Shown one piece after another: positions 23,966-31,752 of a stretch of DNA of 64,000 nt (positions are counted from its first letter, which is position 1; every line of letters begins with the position of its first letter). The position numbers were made by a program, and so were the translations under genes. Below the pieces are notes generated by a model that had not been told where the DNA came from, did not search any database, and was given only the letters and a program-made list of their open reading frames with translations. Source of the stretch: a virus; the IMG/VR virus record IMGVR_UViG_3300012988_000001, positions 62,001 through 126,000 of that record. One strand, given 5' to 3'.

Positions 23966-24594
23966 ACGCATGTGACAAGTACTATTGGATTATCGATCAT
24001 CCAGCTTTCATCAATAAAGGTTTCGTAAAAGTAGAACTCGATGTTGATCCACATATGGTATGTCCAACAACCAACCGTATCGAAGATTTCTCCCGTCTAA
24101 ACACCAAGCACCGTCTATGGGTAGAGTTAATGGTTCCATATTTCGATACGGACATAAATGAATGGCGGCACTCGCATGATTACACGTGTGACACTGGTGG
24201 TGACACATGGGAAGAGATGATCGAGAGTCTCTATTCTTTAGTTCTGAACAAATACGGTTCATACACCGACGATGATGTTGCTAAGAAAAACTTCGAAGTA
24301 CATGGTATTCGTATACACAGGCAGACTGTAAAATCGAAGACTCGAAGACTAAATGTTCGCTGGAATTTAAATCAACCCAAATGGAGTGATGACATTCTCA
24401 AAGAACATTACATCGAAACCATTCAGGAAGAGGTGAAAGAAGTTCAAGGTACGATTTTAGCCTTGACAGAATATCGGAAGACGTGTAATATATCCGAATA
24501 CGCAGACGTGGATGCCGAAATGGAAAAAATGCAATTCATTCTATTCGAACAGCAACTATCACTTCAAACAGGAATCGACTTGGTGAGGAAATGA
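23962..24594 (+). CDS. hypothetical protein, TTG start, 210 aa
   Basis: Not recognised. TTG at 23962 is chosen because GGAGG lies 5-6 bases upstream and it overlaps the preceding stop by 4 bases; no ATG is suitably placed. The N-terminal half is beta-rich with W-E-E-M-I-E, the C-terminal half helical and glutamate-rich. Overlaps the deaminase gene by 4 bases. Confidence 0.7.
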   Translation: MNACDKYYWIIDHPAFINKGFVKVELDVDPHMVCPTTNRIEDFSRLNTKHRLWVELMVPYFDTDINEWRHSHDYTCDTGGDTWEEMIESLYSLVLNKYGSYTDDDVAKKNFEVHGIRIHRQTVKSKTRRLNVRWNLNQPKWSDDILKEHYIETIQEEVKEVQGTILALTEYRKTCNISEYADVDAEMEKMQFILFEQQLSLQTGIDLVRK

Positions 24595-24965
24595 CAGATA
24601 TTCAGAAATTAGTACAAGTACTGAACAATATGCCTAAACTGGAGCAGGATGGAGATCGTCGTCGTTTTCGCGTCATCGCACGTGCTCTGGATAAAAAAGG
24701 ACGTGTATTAGCTACTCGTACTAATTCCTATACCATGTCACATCCAGTACAGAAACACTTCGCTGTTCTGGCTGGGCGTCCTGAAGCAATCTTTGTACAC
24801 GCTGAAATCGCCACTCTAATCGCTTGTAAGGCTGCAAATAAAAATGTGCACACTTTGTTGATTGCACGTGTTAATACCGCTGGTGAGCCGATTAAGGCCG
24901 CTCCTTGCGAGATTTGCAGCATAGCTATCCAGAAGTTTGGCGTTAAAGAAATCATTCATACATAA
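24591..24965 (+). CDS. cytidine deaminase-like protein
   Basis: Zinc-dependent deaminase fold: H-A-E at about residues 66-68 and P-C-E-I-C near 100-104 supply the ligands and proton shuttle. At 124 residues it is the size of free-nucleoside cytidine deaminases and lacks the extra dCMP-binding zinc region seen in the 5231 gene. Substrate could be cytidine or deoxycytidine, or an RNA base. It lies directly upstream of the tyrosyl-tRNA synthetase gene. Confidence 0.75.
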   Translation: MTDIQKLVQVLNNMPKLEQDGDRRRFRVIARALDKKGRVLATRTNSYTMSHPVQKHFAVLAGRPEAIFVHAEIATLIACKAANKNVHTLLIARVNTAGEPIKAAPCEICSIAIQKFGVKEIIHT

Positions 24966-24975
24966 GGAATCTACA

Positions 24976-26214
24976 ATGAATAATGCACTAGCAGAACTAA
25001 TCAATCGTGGTTTAATCAAACAGAGTACAGATATTGCTGTACTGGACAAGATGATGAATGAGAACAAAGCTATCTATTGTGGCTTCGATCCTACTGCTGA
25101 TTCCCTACACGTTGGCTCTCTTCTGCCTCTTACAGTGATGAAGGTTCTACGTAAGCATGGTGTCCGGGTAATCGCCCTTGTTGGTGGTGCAACTGGTCGT
25201 ATTGGCGATCCTAGCTTCAAAGCTCAGGAACGTAACATGCTGGATGAAAGTACAGTTGAACGTAATATTGAAGGTATTACTAAGGTAATCCATCAAGTAC
25301 TCGGTGACGATGTTAAAGTAGTGAACAACTACAACTGGGTCAAGGATATCTCTATGCTTGAGTTCCTACGTGTGTACGGCAAGTGCTTTACTGTGAATAA
25401 CATGGTAAACAAAGAGTCAGTACGCCAACGTATCGAACGTCCAGATCAGGGTATCTCTTTCACTGAATTCTCTTACCCAATCCTACAGGGTCTTGATTTT
25501 GAACATCTGTTCGAAATGCACGACTGTACCATGCAAATGGGCGGTTCTGACCAATGGGGCAATATGGTAGCTGGTATGGAAGTAATTCATAAGCTACAGG
25601 GTAATGACAAAGAATGTGGTGTCTTTACTCTTCCATTACTAACCAAAGACGATGGAACCAAGTTTGGTAAGTCTGAAAGTGGTGCAGTATGGTTGAGTGC
25701 TGATAAGACTTCCCCATTCGAAATGTTCCAGTTCTGGAAGAATCTTACTGACGCAGAGACTGTTAAAATGTTCCAGTACTTCAAACCTCTTGGTGGCTCA
25801 GTTGAAGACTTTGAAGTACGTATGAATAACAATCCAACTAAAGTGAAGACTATGTTTGCTTTGAGTATGGTCGAGTTGATTCATGGTGAACGTACCGCTT
25901 GTGACGTAATGGATCTCGCATACGCACTATTTGAAGGTAAGTTTAGCTTTGAAACTGATGAACTAGAAAAATTCATCGGTGCTGGGCTTGAAGAGTGTGA
26001 ATGGACTACTAACCTAGTTGAAACGCTAGTTAGTTCTGGTCTAGCTACTTCACGTAAGATGGCACGTGAGTTCATCAAAAACAATGCAGTAAAAGTAAAT
26101 GGCGAAGTCGTTGGTGAAGATTTCGATGTAGAGTCTATCTTGGCTATTCCATCTGAACTATTCCTACTCCAGCGTGGTCGCAAGAATTTTGTGGTAATCC
26201 GCATAGGAGAGTAA
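24976..26214 (+). CDS. tyrS: tyrosyl-tRNA synthetase
   Basis: Complete class I TyrRS of 412 residues. HVGS at 45-48 (HIGH motif), the tyrosine-binding region Y-C-G-F-D-P-T-A-D-S, Y-P-I-L-Q-G-x-D at 167-174, G-G-S-D-Q-W-G-N at 189-196 and KFGKS at 229-233 (KMSKS) are intact; a C-terminal S4 RNA-binding domain covers about 345-405. ATG 24976 follows AAGGA; the frame extends upstream without a better site. No tRNA gene is seen in the window. It may charge tRNA(Tyr) when the host enzyme is inhibited or limiting. Confidence 0.95.
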   Translation: MNNALAELINRGLIKQSTDIAVLDKMMNENKAIYCGFDPTADSLHVGSLLPLTVMKVLRKHGVRVIALVGGATGRIGDPSFKAQERNMLDESTVERNIEGITKVIHQVLGDDVKVVNNYNWVKDISMLEFLRVYGKCFTVNNMVNKESVRQRIERPDQGISFTEFSYPILQGLDFEHLFEMHDCTMQMGGSDQWGNMVAGMEVIHKLQGNDKECGVFTLPLLTKDDGTKFGKSESGAVWLSADKTSPFEMFQFWKNLTDAETVKMFQYFKPLGGSVEDFEVRMNNNPTKVKTMFALSMVELIHGERTACDVMDLAYALFEGKFSFETDELEKFIGAGLEECEWTTNLVETLVSSGLATSRKMAREFIKNNAVKVNGEVVGEDFDVESILAIPSELFLLQRGRKNFVVIRIGE

Positions 26215-27267
26215 ATGTTATTAGCAGATCTACTAAAAGAAGTAAAGTACGGAAATAGTAAGAAAGGTGTCAAGTACGCAGAAGAAATTGCTACTGATGT
26301 TCAAAATTTCATTGATGTTAGTACAGCGTTACTTGACACTTCCAAAGCACTAGGAAGTACTAAACGTTCAGAACTATCATCTGTTATTTCAGAACTAACT
26401 GATAAGTTCAATGAAAAACTAAGTGCTAAAGATAAAGATGTTAACTATTTGGAATTCAAACCAGTTGATGTTATCAATAAAGTTGAATACAGTACGTATG
26501 GTTCCAGCTTTTCCAAATATGCAAATGACAGTAAAGTATTGAAATCTGCACGTACTGATGTTAAAGGAATTCTCGACGTGGCTGAAAAGCTAGGTCTACT
26601 TGTAATTCCACATCAGTACGTAAAGTTTGAATTAGTGAAGAATGAAACAATTTATACAGAAAAATATGGACGGTGTAATGTACACCACGCATACACCAAT
26701 TTCATCAAACAATGTGAAAAGAACAATCTTAATGCATGGTTGGTATGTCCGATTCAGTACTACGATATTGAACGTCATGCTAAAGACCTATCATATGATT
26801 TCTTCATTCCTTCAGCTATCAGCCAAGCCTTTACTTCAATTAAAATCATTCTACCTATGCTAATTGGTATGATTGACCAGATTGAATCACTAAAGAATAA
26901 GGTAGATAATATCGGCAGTCAACTGGAGAACATGAGAAGTACTTTGAAAGCTCAACAGCAACAAATTGACCGTCTAGAAGCTGAATTAGTCAAAGAACGT
27001 CAACGCCGTGTTGAAGAAGCTATTCGGGTGCGGGAATTAGAAGCTAAGGTTGCTGAACAACGTGCACAGATTCAATGGTCTACATTTGATCCAATTCAAA
27101 TTGCAATCCCATCTTCAGTGAAGGATATCAATTCATATGACGGTAACGCAGTTTTGGGCGTTGCATGGGGTCCAGAAGTTGATGATGTACTTGTCGAGTT
27201 ACTAGGTATGTCTCGTCAAGAAACACGTAAAGATTTCGTCAGTAATCAATTTACGAGGTTCTACTAA
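26215..27267 (+). CDS. hypothetical coiled-coil protein, 350 aa
   Basis: Not recognised. Residues ~222-290 form a long coiled coil (repeated Leu/Ile spacing with Q-Q-Q-Q and R-Q-R-R stretches), flanked by a helical N-terminal domain and a short C-terminal domain. The ATG begins right after the tyrS stop. The coiled coil suggests an oligomeric or scaffold role. Confidence 0.75.
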   Translation: MLLADLLKEVKYGNSKKGVKYAEEIATDVQNFIDVSTALLDTSKALGSTKRSELSSVISELTDKFNEKLSAKDKDVNYLEFKPVDVINKVEYSTYGSSFSKYANDSKVLKSARTDVKGILDVAEKLGLLVIPHQYVKFELVKNETIYTEKYGRCNVHHAYTNFIKQCEKNNLNAWLVCPIQYYDIERHAKDLSYDFFIPSAISQAFTSIKIILPMLIGMIDQIESLKNKVDNIGSQLENMRSTLKAQQQQIDRLEAELVKERQRRVEEAIRVRELEAKVAEQRAQIQWSTFDPIQIAIPSSVKDINSYDGNAVLGVAWGPEVDDVLVELLGMSRQETRKDFVSNQFTRFY

Positions 27268-27268
27268 T

Positions 27269-27712
27269 ATGAAACTTGATTTGAATGATATAGTTGGTAG
27301 TTACAAGTATGTAGGTCAAAAGATCTGGATTTGTGACTACCGCAAAGAATTAGATAAGAAAGCTATTCGCAACGTAAAACCAACTGAAGTGTATGTTGCT
27401 GGTCCAAAAGATTTTGAAGCTCAAGGTCTTGAACCACGCATTTATTACAGCCAAGTTGGTTTTGCAAAGCTCAATAAGAAGGGTGAACCTCTCCTTAAAC
27501 AGCTAATTCCACCATTTGACACTACGGGTCACCGTTGGTACACTGGTGTTGGTGTTGAAGCATATGACAACGAAAATGAATGTATTGATGCTTACAATGC
27601 TCAAGTACAGGTAGTCGTTGCAAAGTACGAAGCACGTATTCAAGTTGCTATGCAACATCTAGTTCAAGAGATGCAAGAGATTAAAAACCTCACAGTTGCA
27701 CGTAAGGAGTAA
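27269..27712 (+). CDS. hypothetical protein, first of a paralogous pair, 147 aa
   Basis: Unknown function. It shares with the next gene N-V-K-P-T-[EK]-V in the first half and, near the C-terminus, a pattern Y-D-x-E-x-E-x-I-x-x-Y-N followed by a helix ending in R-I-x-x-x-M. This copy is longer by an N-terminal part and a tail. Confidence 0.75.
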   Translation: MKLDLNDIVGSYKYVGQKIWICDYRKELDKKAIRNVKPTEVYVAGPKDFEAQGLEPRIYYSQVGFAKLNKKGEPLLKQLIPPFDTTGHRWYTGVGVEAYDNENECIDAYNAQVQVVVAKYEARIQVAMQHLVQEMQEIKNLTVARKE

Positions 27713-27716
27713 TTCA

Positions 27717-28085
27717 GTGGAACACGGTCCATTATTGAATTTCATCATGAAAGAAGTGGGTGAAGGTACTGAATTCTGGGTTAGTGGTTATGCTAACCCA
27801 ATGTTACGGAACACCCCAAAAACAAACGTTAAACCAACAAAAGTTACGATGACTCGTAATCCAAAAGAAAGACCTTACCGGGTAGGAGTTTATAACTCTG
27901 ACAAAAAGTGTGAGTTCTTTTTAGCGGAAGATGCTAAAGGGAAAATCATATCTGCTAATCCTGACGTTTATGTGTATGATACCGAAGAAGAGGCAATTAC
28001 AGGATATAATGACGGTATTGAACTAATCATCCATAGTTACAATATGCGTATCATGAAAGTAATGGGGAACAAAATTGCAAACTAA
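27717..28085 (+). CDS. hypothetical protein, second of a paralogous pair, GTG start, 122 aa
   Basis: Unknown function. GTG at 27717 has AAGGAG ten bases upstream. It matches the preceding gene in VKPTKV and the C-terminal YDTEEEAITGYN...RIMKVM block, so a tandem duplication with divergence is likely. Its end overlaps the next gene by 11 bases. Confidence 0.72.
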   Translation: MEHGPLLNFIMKEVGEGTEFWVSGYANPMLRNTPKTNVKPTKVTMTRNPKERPYRVGVYNSDKKCEFFLAEDAKGKIISANPDVYVYDTEEEAITGYNDGIELIIHSYNMRIMKVMGNKIAN

Positions 28086-28629
28086 AATTATCAATTTAGT
28101 CGGCGGTCCTTGCTGTGGTAAAAGTACTACAGCAGCAGGTCTATTCGCCGCCATGAAACTAAAAACAGAGCAAAAAGTAGAGATTGTTACCGAAGTAATC
28201 AAAGATTATGTCTATGATGAAAACAAAGGGGCAATGCACGACCAGATCCTAATTACTGCTCAACAAAACCACAGACTACGCCGTTTGAATGGGAAAGTGG
28301 ATTTCGTTATTAGTGATGCTTCCCTACTAAATGCTGTGATTTATAACGAATTCTACAAGGATTCTAATAATCTCAGTACTCGATTGTCAATTGATCTCTA
28401 TAACGAGTACGATGACAATTTAGTATTCTTGCTACCTCGCAAGCCACAATATGACCAATATGGTCGTACTCAAACTCTAGAAGAAGCACAAGAGCTAGAT
28501 CGTCTATTTGTTGACAAATTGATTGATTTAGACGTGGATTACTTCGATATGCGACAGTATACACATGAAGTAATGCCAGAGAAAATTCTTCAGATTCTCA
28601 GTAATGTTTACGGATTTGGGATCAAATAA
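28075..28629 (+). CDS. P-loop kinase/ATPase (AAA_28-like)
   Basis: Walker A G-G-P-C-C-G-K-S lies at residues 10-17, immediately after a short beta strand, so the TTG start at 28075 is required: the frame is closed just upstream and the next ATG is past the P-loop. A D-x-S pattern in V-I-S-D-A-S near residue 80 fits the second motif. The family includes nucleoside and ribosylnicotinamide kinases and phage nucleotide kinases. A role in NAD+ salvage is possible but not shown. Confidence 0.65.
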   Translation: MQTKIINLVGGPCCGKSTTAAGLFAAMKLKTEQKVEIVTEVIKDYVYDENKGAMHDQILITAQQNHRLRRLNGKVDFVISDASLLNAVIYNEFYKDSNNLSTRLSIDLYNEYDDNLVFLLPRKPQYDQYGRTQTLEEAQELDRLFVDKLIDLDVDYFDMRQYTHEVMPEKILQILSNVYGFGIK

Positions 28630-28630
28630 T

Positions 28631-28813
28631 ATGAAAACTACATTCCACAAAGAATATGATGGCGAAAGTATTTGCGATGTGGCTCGCGACATAATGGAGT
28701 CATTCGACGACCGTTTTAACCCGGAAGTGAAAGATATTCCAGTTGATGAGAATTTTATTCAAGAAGGGCGTTTCATCGTTACGGTACAGTGGACTCCTTA
28801 CGAGGACGAATAA
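28631..28813 (+). CDS. hypothetical small protein, 60 aa
   Basis: Not recognised. It is acidic and soluble. ATG 28631 is one base after the kinase stop and overlaps the next gene by one base (TAATG). Confidence 0.68.
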   Translation: MKTTFHKEYDGESICDVARDIMESFDDRFNPEVKDIPVDENFIQEGRFIVTVQWTPYEDE

Positions 28814-29259
28814 TGTTACAACAAGAATGCAATAACATAAAAGTTAATCCATTCTACATGGATCGCAACGCAAGCGACTTTTTAGGGTTTTTGCCAGTAC
28901 TTGACCATGAAGAGAACAGTTATTACACTGTTGAAAATATTCATCCAGAAAAGAACTACGAACGTGTTTCACCAGTATTTGGTGAGTACAACACCGATGT
29001 TAGAACTGAGAAGGAATGGTGGTACGAACAGGAACAATTACCCAAAGGAAGCCGGGAAGTGCACGTTTTAGACCATGAATTCTATCGTGGTGAGGTGTTG
29101 GAGCGTATTGCTCGTTGCCCTTACTGCGTGTGGTTTGTGGGCTGTGATGACGGTGACAAGTTCATGCGGTTCGAGAGTAAAGAAGCAGCCCTAGAGTTCT
29201 TCAAATACATCGATTTCTACGACGAAATTGATGCACATCCCCTTTGCCAGTACTGGTAA
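28813..29259 (+). CDS. hypothetical protein, 148 aa
   Basis: Not recognised. A C-P-Y-C pair near residue 105 and another isolated cysteine may bind metal or be redox-active. The protein is rich in aromatic and acidic residues. It is the last gene before a terminator. Confidence 0.75.
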   Translation: MLQQECNNIKVNPFYMDRNASDFLGFLPVLDHEENSYYTVENIHPEKNYERVSPVFGEYNTDVRTEKEWWYEQEQLPKGSREVHVLDHEFYRGEVLERIARCPYCVWFVGCDDGDKFMRFESKEAALEFFKYIDFYDEIDAHPLCQYW

Positions 29260-29262
29260 TAA

Positions 29263-29285
29263 AAGCACCCATCGGGTGCTTTTTG
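29263..29285 (+). terminator. Rho-independent terminator
   Basis: AGCACCC and GGGTGCT pair around ATC, followed by TTTT. The same stem sequence is used after nrdG at 31684. Confidence 0.8.
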
Positions 29286-29318
29286 TGTTTCTAATGCATT
29301 GAAATATGTGACATTTTA

Positions 29319-29332
29319 TTGATCTAGGTCAA
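29319..29332 (+). promoter_or_regulatory. FNR-type binding site upstream of nrdD
   Basis: TTGAT-CTAG-GTCAA differs from the FNR consensus TTGAT-N4-ATCAA at one position. Its centre (29325.5) lies about 42 bases before the start site predicted from the -10 at 29356, the classical position for FNR-activated promoters, and it abuts the -35 region. This predicts induction by the host anaerobic regulator. Confidence 0.6.
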
Positions 29333-29361
29333 GGGACAAAACGGGTTTTGGGTGATATAAT
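29333..29361 (+). promoter_or_regulatory. nrdDG promoter (TTGGGACA family, variant)
   Basis: GGGACA at 29333-29338, a 17-base spacer and TATAAT at 29356-29361, extended by TG. The bases before GGGACA are CAA rather than TTG-like, which may make it dependent on the adjacent FNR-type site. Confidence 0.65.
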
Positions 29362-29408
29362 AATGGGGTACTATCTAAATAAATCACCACAATGACACGG
29401 AGAGTCTA

Positions 29409-31217
29409 ATGAAAAAAGATAATTTATACAATGACGTAACTAGTTTTTTAAATCAAAGCAACCAAGATTTGCTAAATGAAAACGCCAATAAAGATGCAAA
29501 GATAGTCAACACACACCGAGATTTATTAGCTGGTATCCTTTCCAAACACTATGCTGAAGAAGTTATTGCAGAAGATTTAATGCAATGGCATAATGATGGA
29601 TATGGACATATTCATGATCTAGATTACTATATTAGTCCATTAACCAACTGCTGTTTAGTTAATTATGAAGATATGTTAGCTAACGGTTTTAAAATTGGTA
29701 ACGCACAAGTTGGTTCCCCAAATAGTATTGGCGTGGCAAGTACAATACTAACACAAATAGTACTAGCAGTTTCAGCATCACAATACGGTGGTCAATCCCT
29801 ACCACACATTGATCGTGGTTTGGAACCATATGTAGAGAAATCCTATCAAAAACTATTACAACAACAAAAAGAATTTAATCTTAGCGATGAGTATGTTGAG
29901 TATGCATTACGTAAAGAAGTTTATGATGCAATGCAAGCGTTGTTGTATCAAGTGAATACAATCACATCAAGTAATGGGCAAACACCATTCGTCACTATTA
30001 GCTTAGGATTGAGTACTTCTAAGTTCGGTAAAATGATTACTGAATCATACTTGGATGTTCATGAAAAAGGATTAGGAATAGACGGTGCTACACCCGTATT
30101 TCCTAAAGTTGTGTTCTTCCTTCAGGAAGGTATCAATATGAGTACTGAAGATTGTAACTACGATTTAAAACAAAAAGCACTACAATGTGCAGCTAAACGT
30201 ATATATCCCGACTTTGTTTCAGTTCCATTAAACTTGAAAGTAACCAAGAGTACTTCAGAAGCTGTTACTCCTATGGGTTGCCGATCCTTCCTATCCAACT
30301 GGGTTGATGAGAATGGTTCGGAACGTTACAACGGACGCTTTAACTTAGGAGTGGTGAGTATCAATCTTCCATTATTAGCCCTTGAATCGACCTCTGACGG
30401 AGATTTCTTTGCTAAGGTAGACCAGCATATGCAAATGGCATATCGTGCTCAGATGAACCGTGTAGAGCGTTTAAAGAGCATGAAAGCGAAGCAGAACCCT
30501 ATTCTTTTCACTGAAGGAGTTCTTGCACGTTTAGACCCAGAAGATACTATAGAACAGCTATTTTACGATGGGTATGCAAGTATTAGTATTGGATTTGTAG
30601 GTTTAGCAGAATGTTCAGAAATACTCAAAGGTAATGTTGATAAAACGTTCTGTAAGTCTATTCTATCATATATGAAATCTAAGTGTGAAGATTTCAGAGT
30701 GAAGAGTAGATTATCCTTTAGTTTATATGGAACACCAGCAGAGAGTCTTTGCTACAAGTTTGCACGTTCAATTGAGAAGAAATACCCTTCAGTACTAAAA
30801 CGTGATTATATCACTAACTCATTCCACCAGCCAGTATGGATTGAAAGTTCTCCACTAGAGAAATGGAATTATGAAGAAGGTTTTGCATTCTTGAGTAATG
30901 GTGGAAATATTAGTTATGTTGAGACACCAAACCTTAAAAATAATATAGCAGCCTTAGAAGCATTGGTCAATTATGCATATGAACGTGTACCGTACTTTGG
31001 TATTAACCAACCAGTAGATAAATGTTATGAATGTAATTTCGAAGGTGAGTTTGCTGTAGATCGTGATGGTTTCCATTGCCCTAACTGCAATAATAGAAAT
31101 GATAAATCAATGTCGGTTATCCGTAGAGTATCTGGTTATCTTGGAAACCCAACTTCCAGAGGATTTAACAAGGGCAAACAACAAGAATGTGTTGAAAGGA
31201 CAAAACATACAAAATGA
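29409..31217 (+). CDS. nrdD: anaerobic ribonucleoside-triphosphate reductase
   Basis: Oxygen-sensitive class III reductase making dNTPs from NTPs. The 602 residues match T4 NrdD length. A four-cysteine zinc site (C-Y-E-C and C-P-N-C) lies at about 536-560, and the glycyl-radical motif R-R-V-S-G-Y-L-G-N ends near 580, with serine where many homologues have cysteine before the radical glycine. It overlaps nrdG by 4 bases. GGAGAG precedes the ATG. The promoter carries an FNR-type site, consistent with use during infection of oxygen-limited cells. Confidence 0.95.
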   Translation: MKKDNLYNDVTSFLNQSNQDLLNENANKDAKIVNTHRDLLAGILSKHYAEEVIAEDLMQWHNDGYGHIHDLDYYISPLTNCCLVNYEDMLANGFKIGNAQVGSPNSIGVASTILTQIVLAVSASQYGGQSLPHIDRGLEPYVEKSYQKLLQQQKEFNLSDEYVEYALRKEVYDAMQALLYQVNTITSSNGQTPFVTISLGLSTSKFGKMITESYLDVHEKGLGIDGATPVFPKVVFFLQEGINMSTEDCNYDLKQKALQCAAKRIYPDFVSVPLNLKVTKSTSEAVTPMGCRSFLSNWVDENGSERYNGRFNLGVVSINLPLLALESTSDGDFFAKVDQHMQMAYRAQMNRVERLKSMKAKQNPILFTEGVLARLDPEDTIEQLFYDGYASISIGFVGLAECSEILKGNVDKTFCKSILSYMKSKCEDFRVKSRLSFSLYGTPAESLCYKFARSIEKKYPSVLKRDYITNSFHQPVWIESSPLEKWNYEEGFAFLSNGGNISYVETPNLKNNIAALEALVNYAYERVPYFGINQPVDKCYECNFEGEFAVDRDGFHCPNCNNRNDKSMSVIRRVSGYLGNPTSRGFNKGKQQECVERTKHTK

Positions 31218-31684
31218 ATTACCAAACAATAATTAAAGATGATTTAGTTAACGGGGAGGGCATACGTTGCTCTCTTTTTGTTTCTGGTTGTAGTCACGGT
31301 TGCGTTGGATGTTTCAATGAAAGTGCATGGGACTATAGATCAGGTTCAGAATATACCAAAGAAACTGAACAAATAATTCTAAATGAATTAAACAAGAAGT
31401 ACGTAAGTGGATTAACTTTATTAGGTGGAGATCCACTAATGAAGAAAAATATAGATGTAGTACTTAACCTTTGTAGAACAGTTAAAGAAAAATATCCAGA
31501 TAAGAATATTTGGTGTTGGACCGGATACACATTAGACGAAGTTCAATCAAATCATGCGAAAGACATATTGAAATACGTTGATGTATTAGTGGATGGGAAA
31601 TTTGAAGAGTCCCAAAAAGATTTAACATTACCGCATCGTGGTTCCCGAAACCAGAGAGTACTCAAACGTGGAATAGACTACTAA
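31214..31684 (+). CDS. nrdG: anaerobic ribonucleotide reductase activating protein
   Basis: Radical-SAM enzyme that creates the glycyl radical on NrdD. The C-x3-C-x2-C cluster motif is C-S-H-G-C-V-G-C at about residues 26-33, and G-G-D-P near 75 is the SAM-binding GGE-type motif. At 156 residues it matches T4 NrdG. ATGA overlap with nrdD implies coupled translation. Confidence 0.94.
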   Translation: MNYQTIIKDDLVNGEGIRCSLFVSGCSHGCVGCFNESAWDYRSGSEYTKETEQIILNELNKKYVSGLTLLGGDPLMKKNIDVVLNLCRTVKEKYPDKNIWCWTGYTLDEVQSNHAKDILKYVDVLVDGKFEESQKDLTLPHRGSRNQRVLKRGIDY

Positions 31685-31706
31685 GCACCCTATGGGTGCT
31701 TTTTTC
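31684..31706 (+). terminator. Rho-independent terminator after nrdG
   Basis: AGCACCC and GGGTGCT pair around TAT, followed by six T residues; it overlaps the end of the nrdG stop codon. Confidence 0.85.
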
Positions 31707-31713
31707 GTTTATG

Positions 31714-31723
31714 AATAAATATA
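31714..31723 (+). promoter_or_regulatory. candidate late promoter (T4 type)
   Basis: AATAAATATA, one mismatch from the T4 late core TATAAATA, about 30 bases before the fibre gene at 31753. The identical 10-mer stands before the minus-strand decoration gene (6734-6744). Confidence 0.45.
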
Positions 31724-31752
31724 ACAAGGATACCTTTAACTAAGGATATAAA

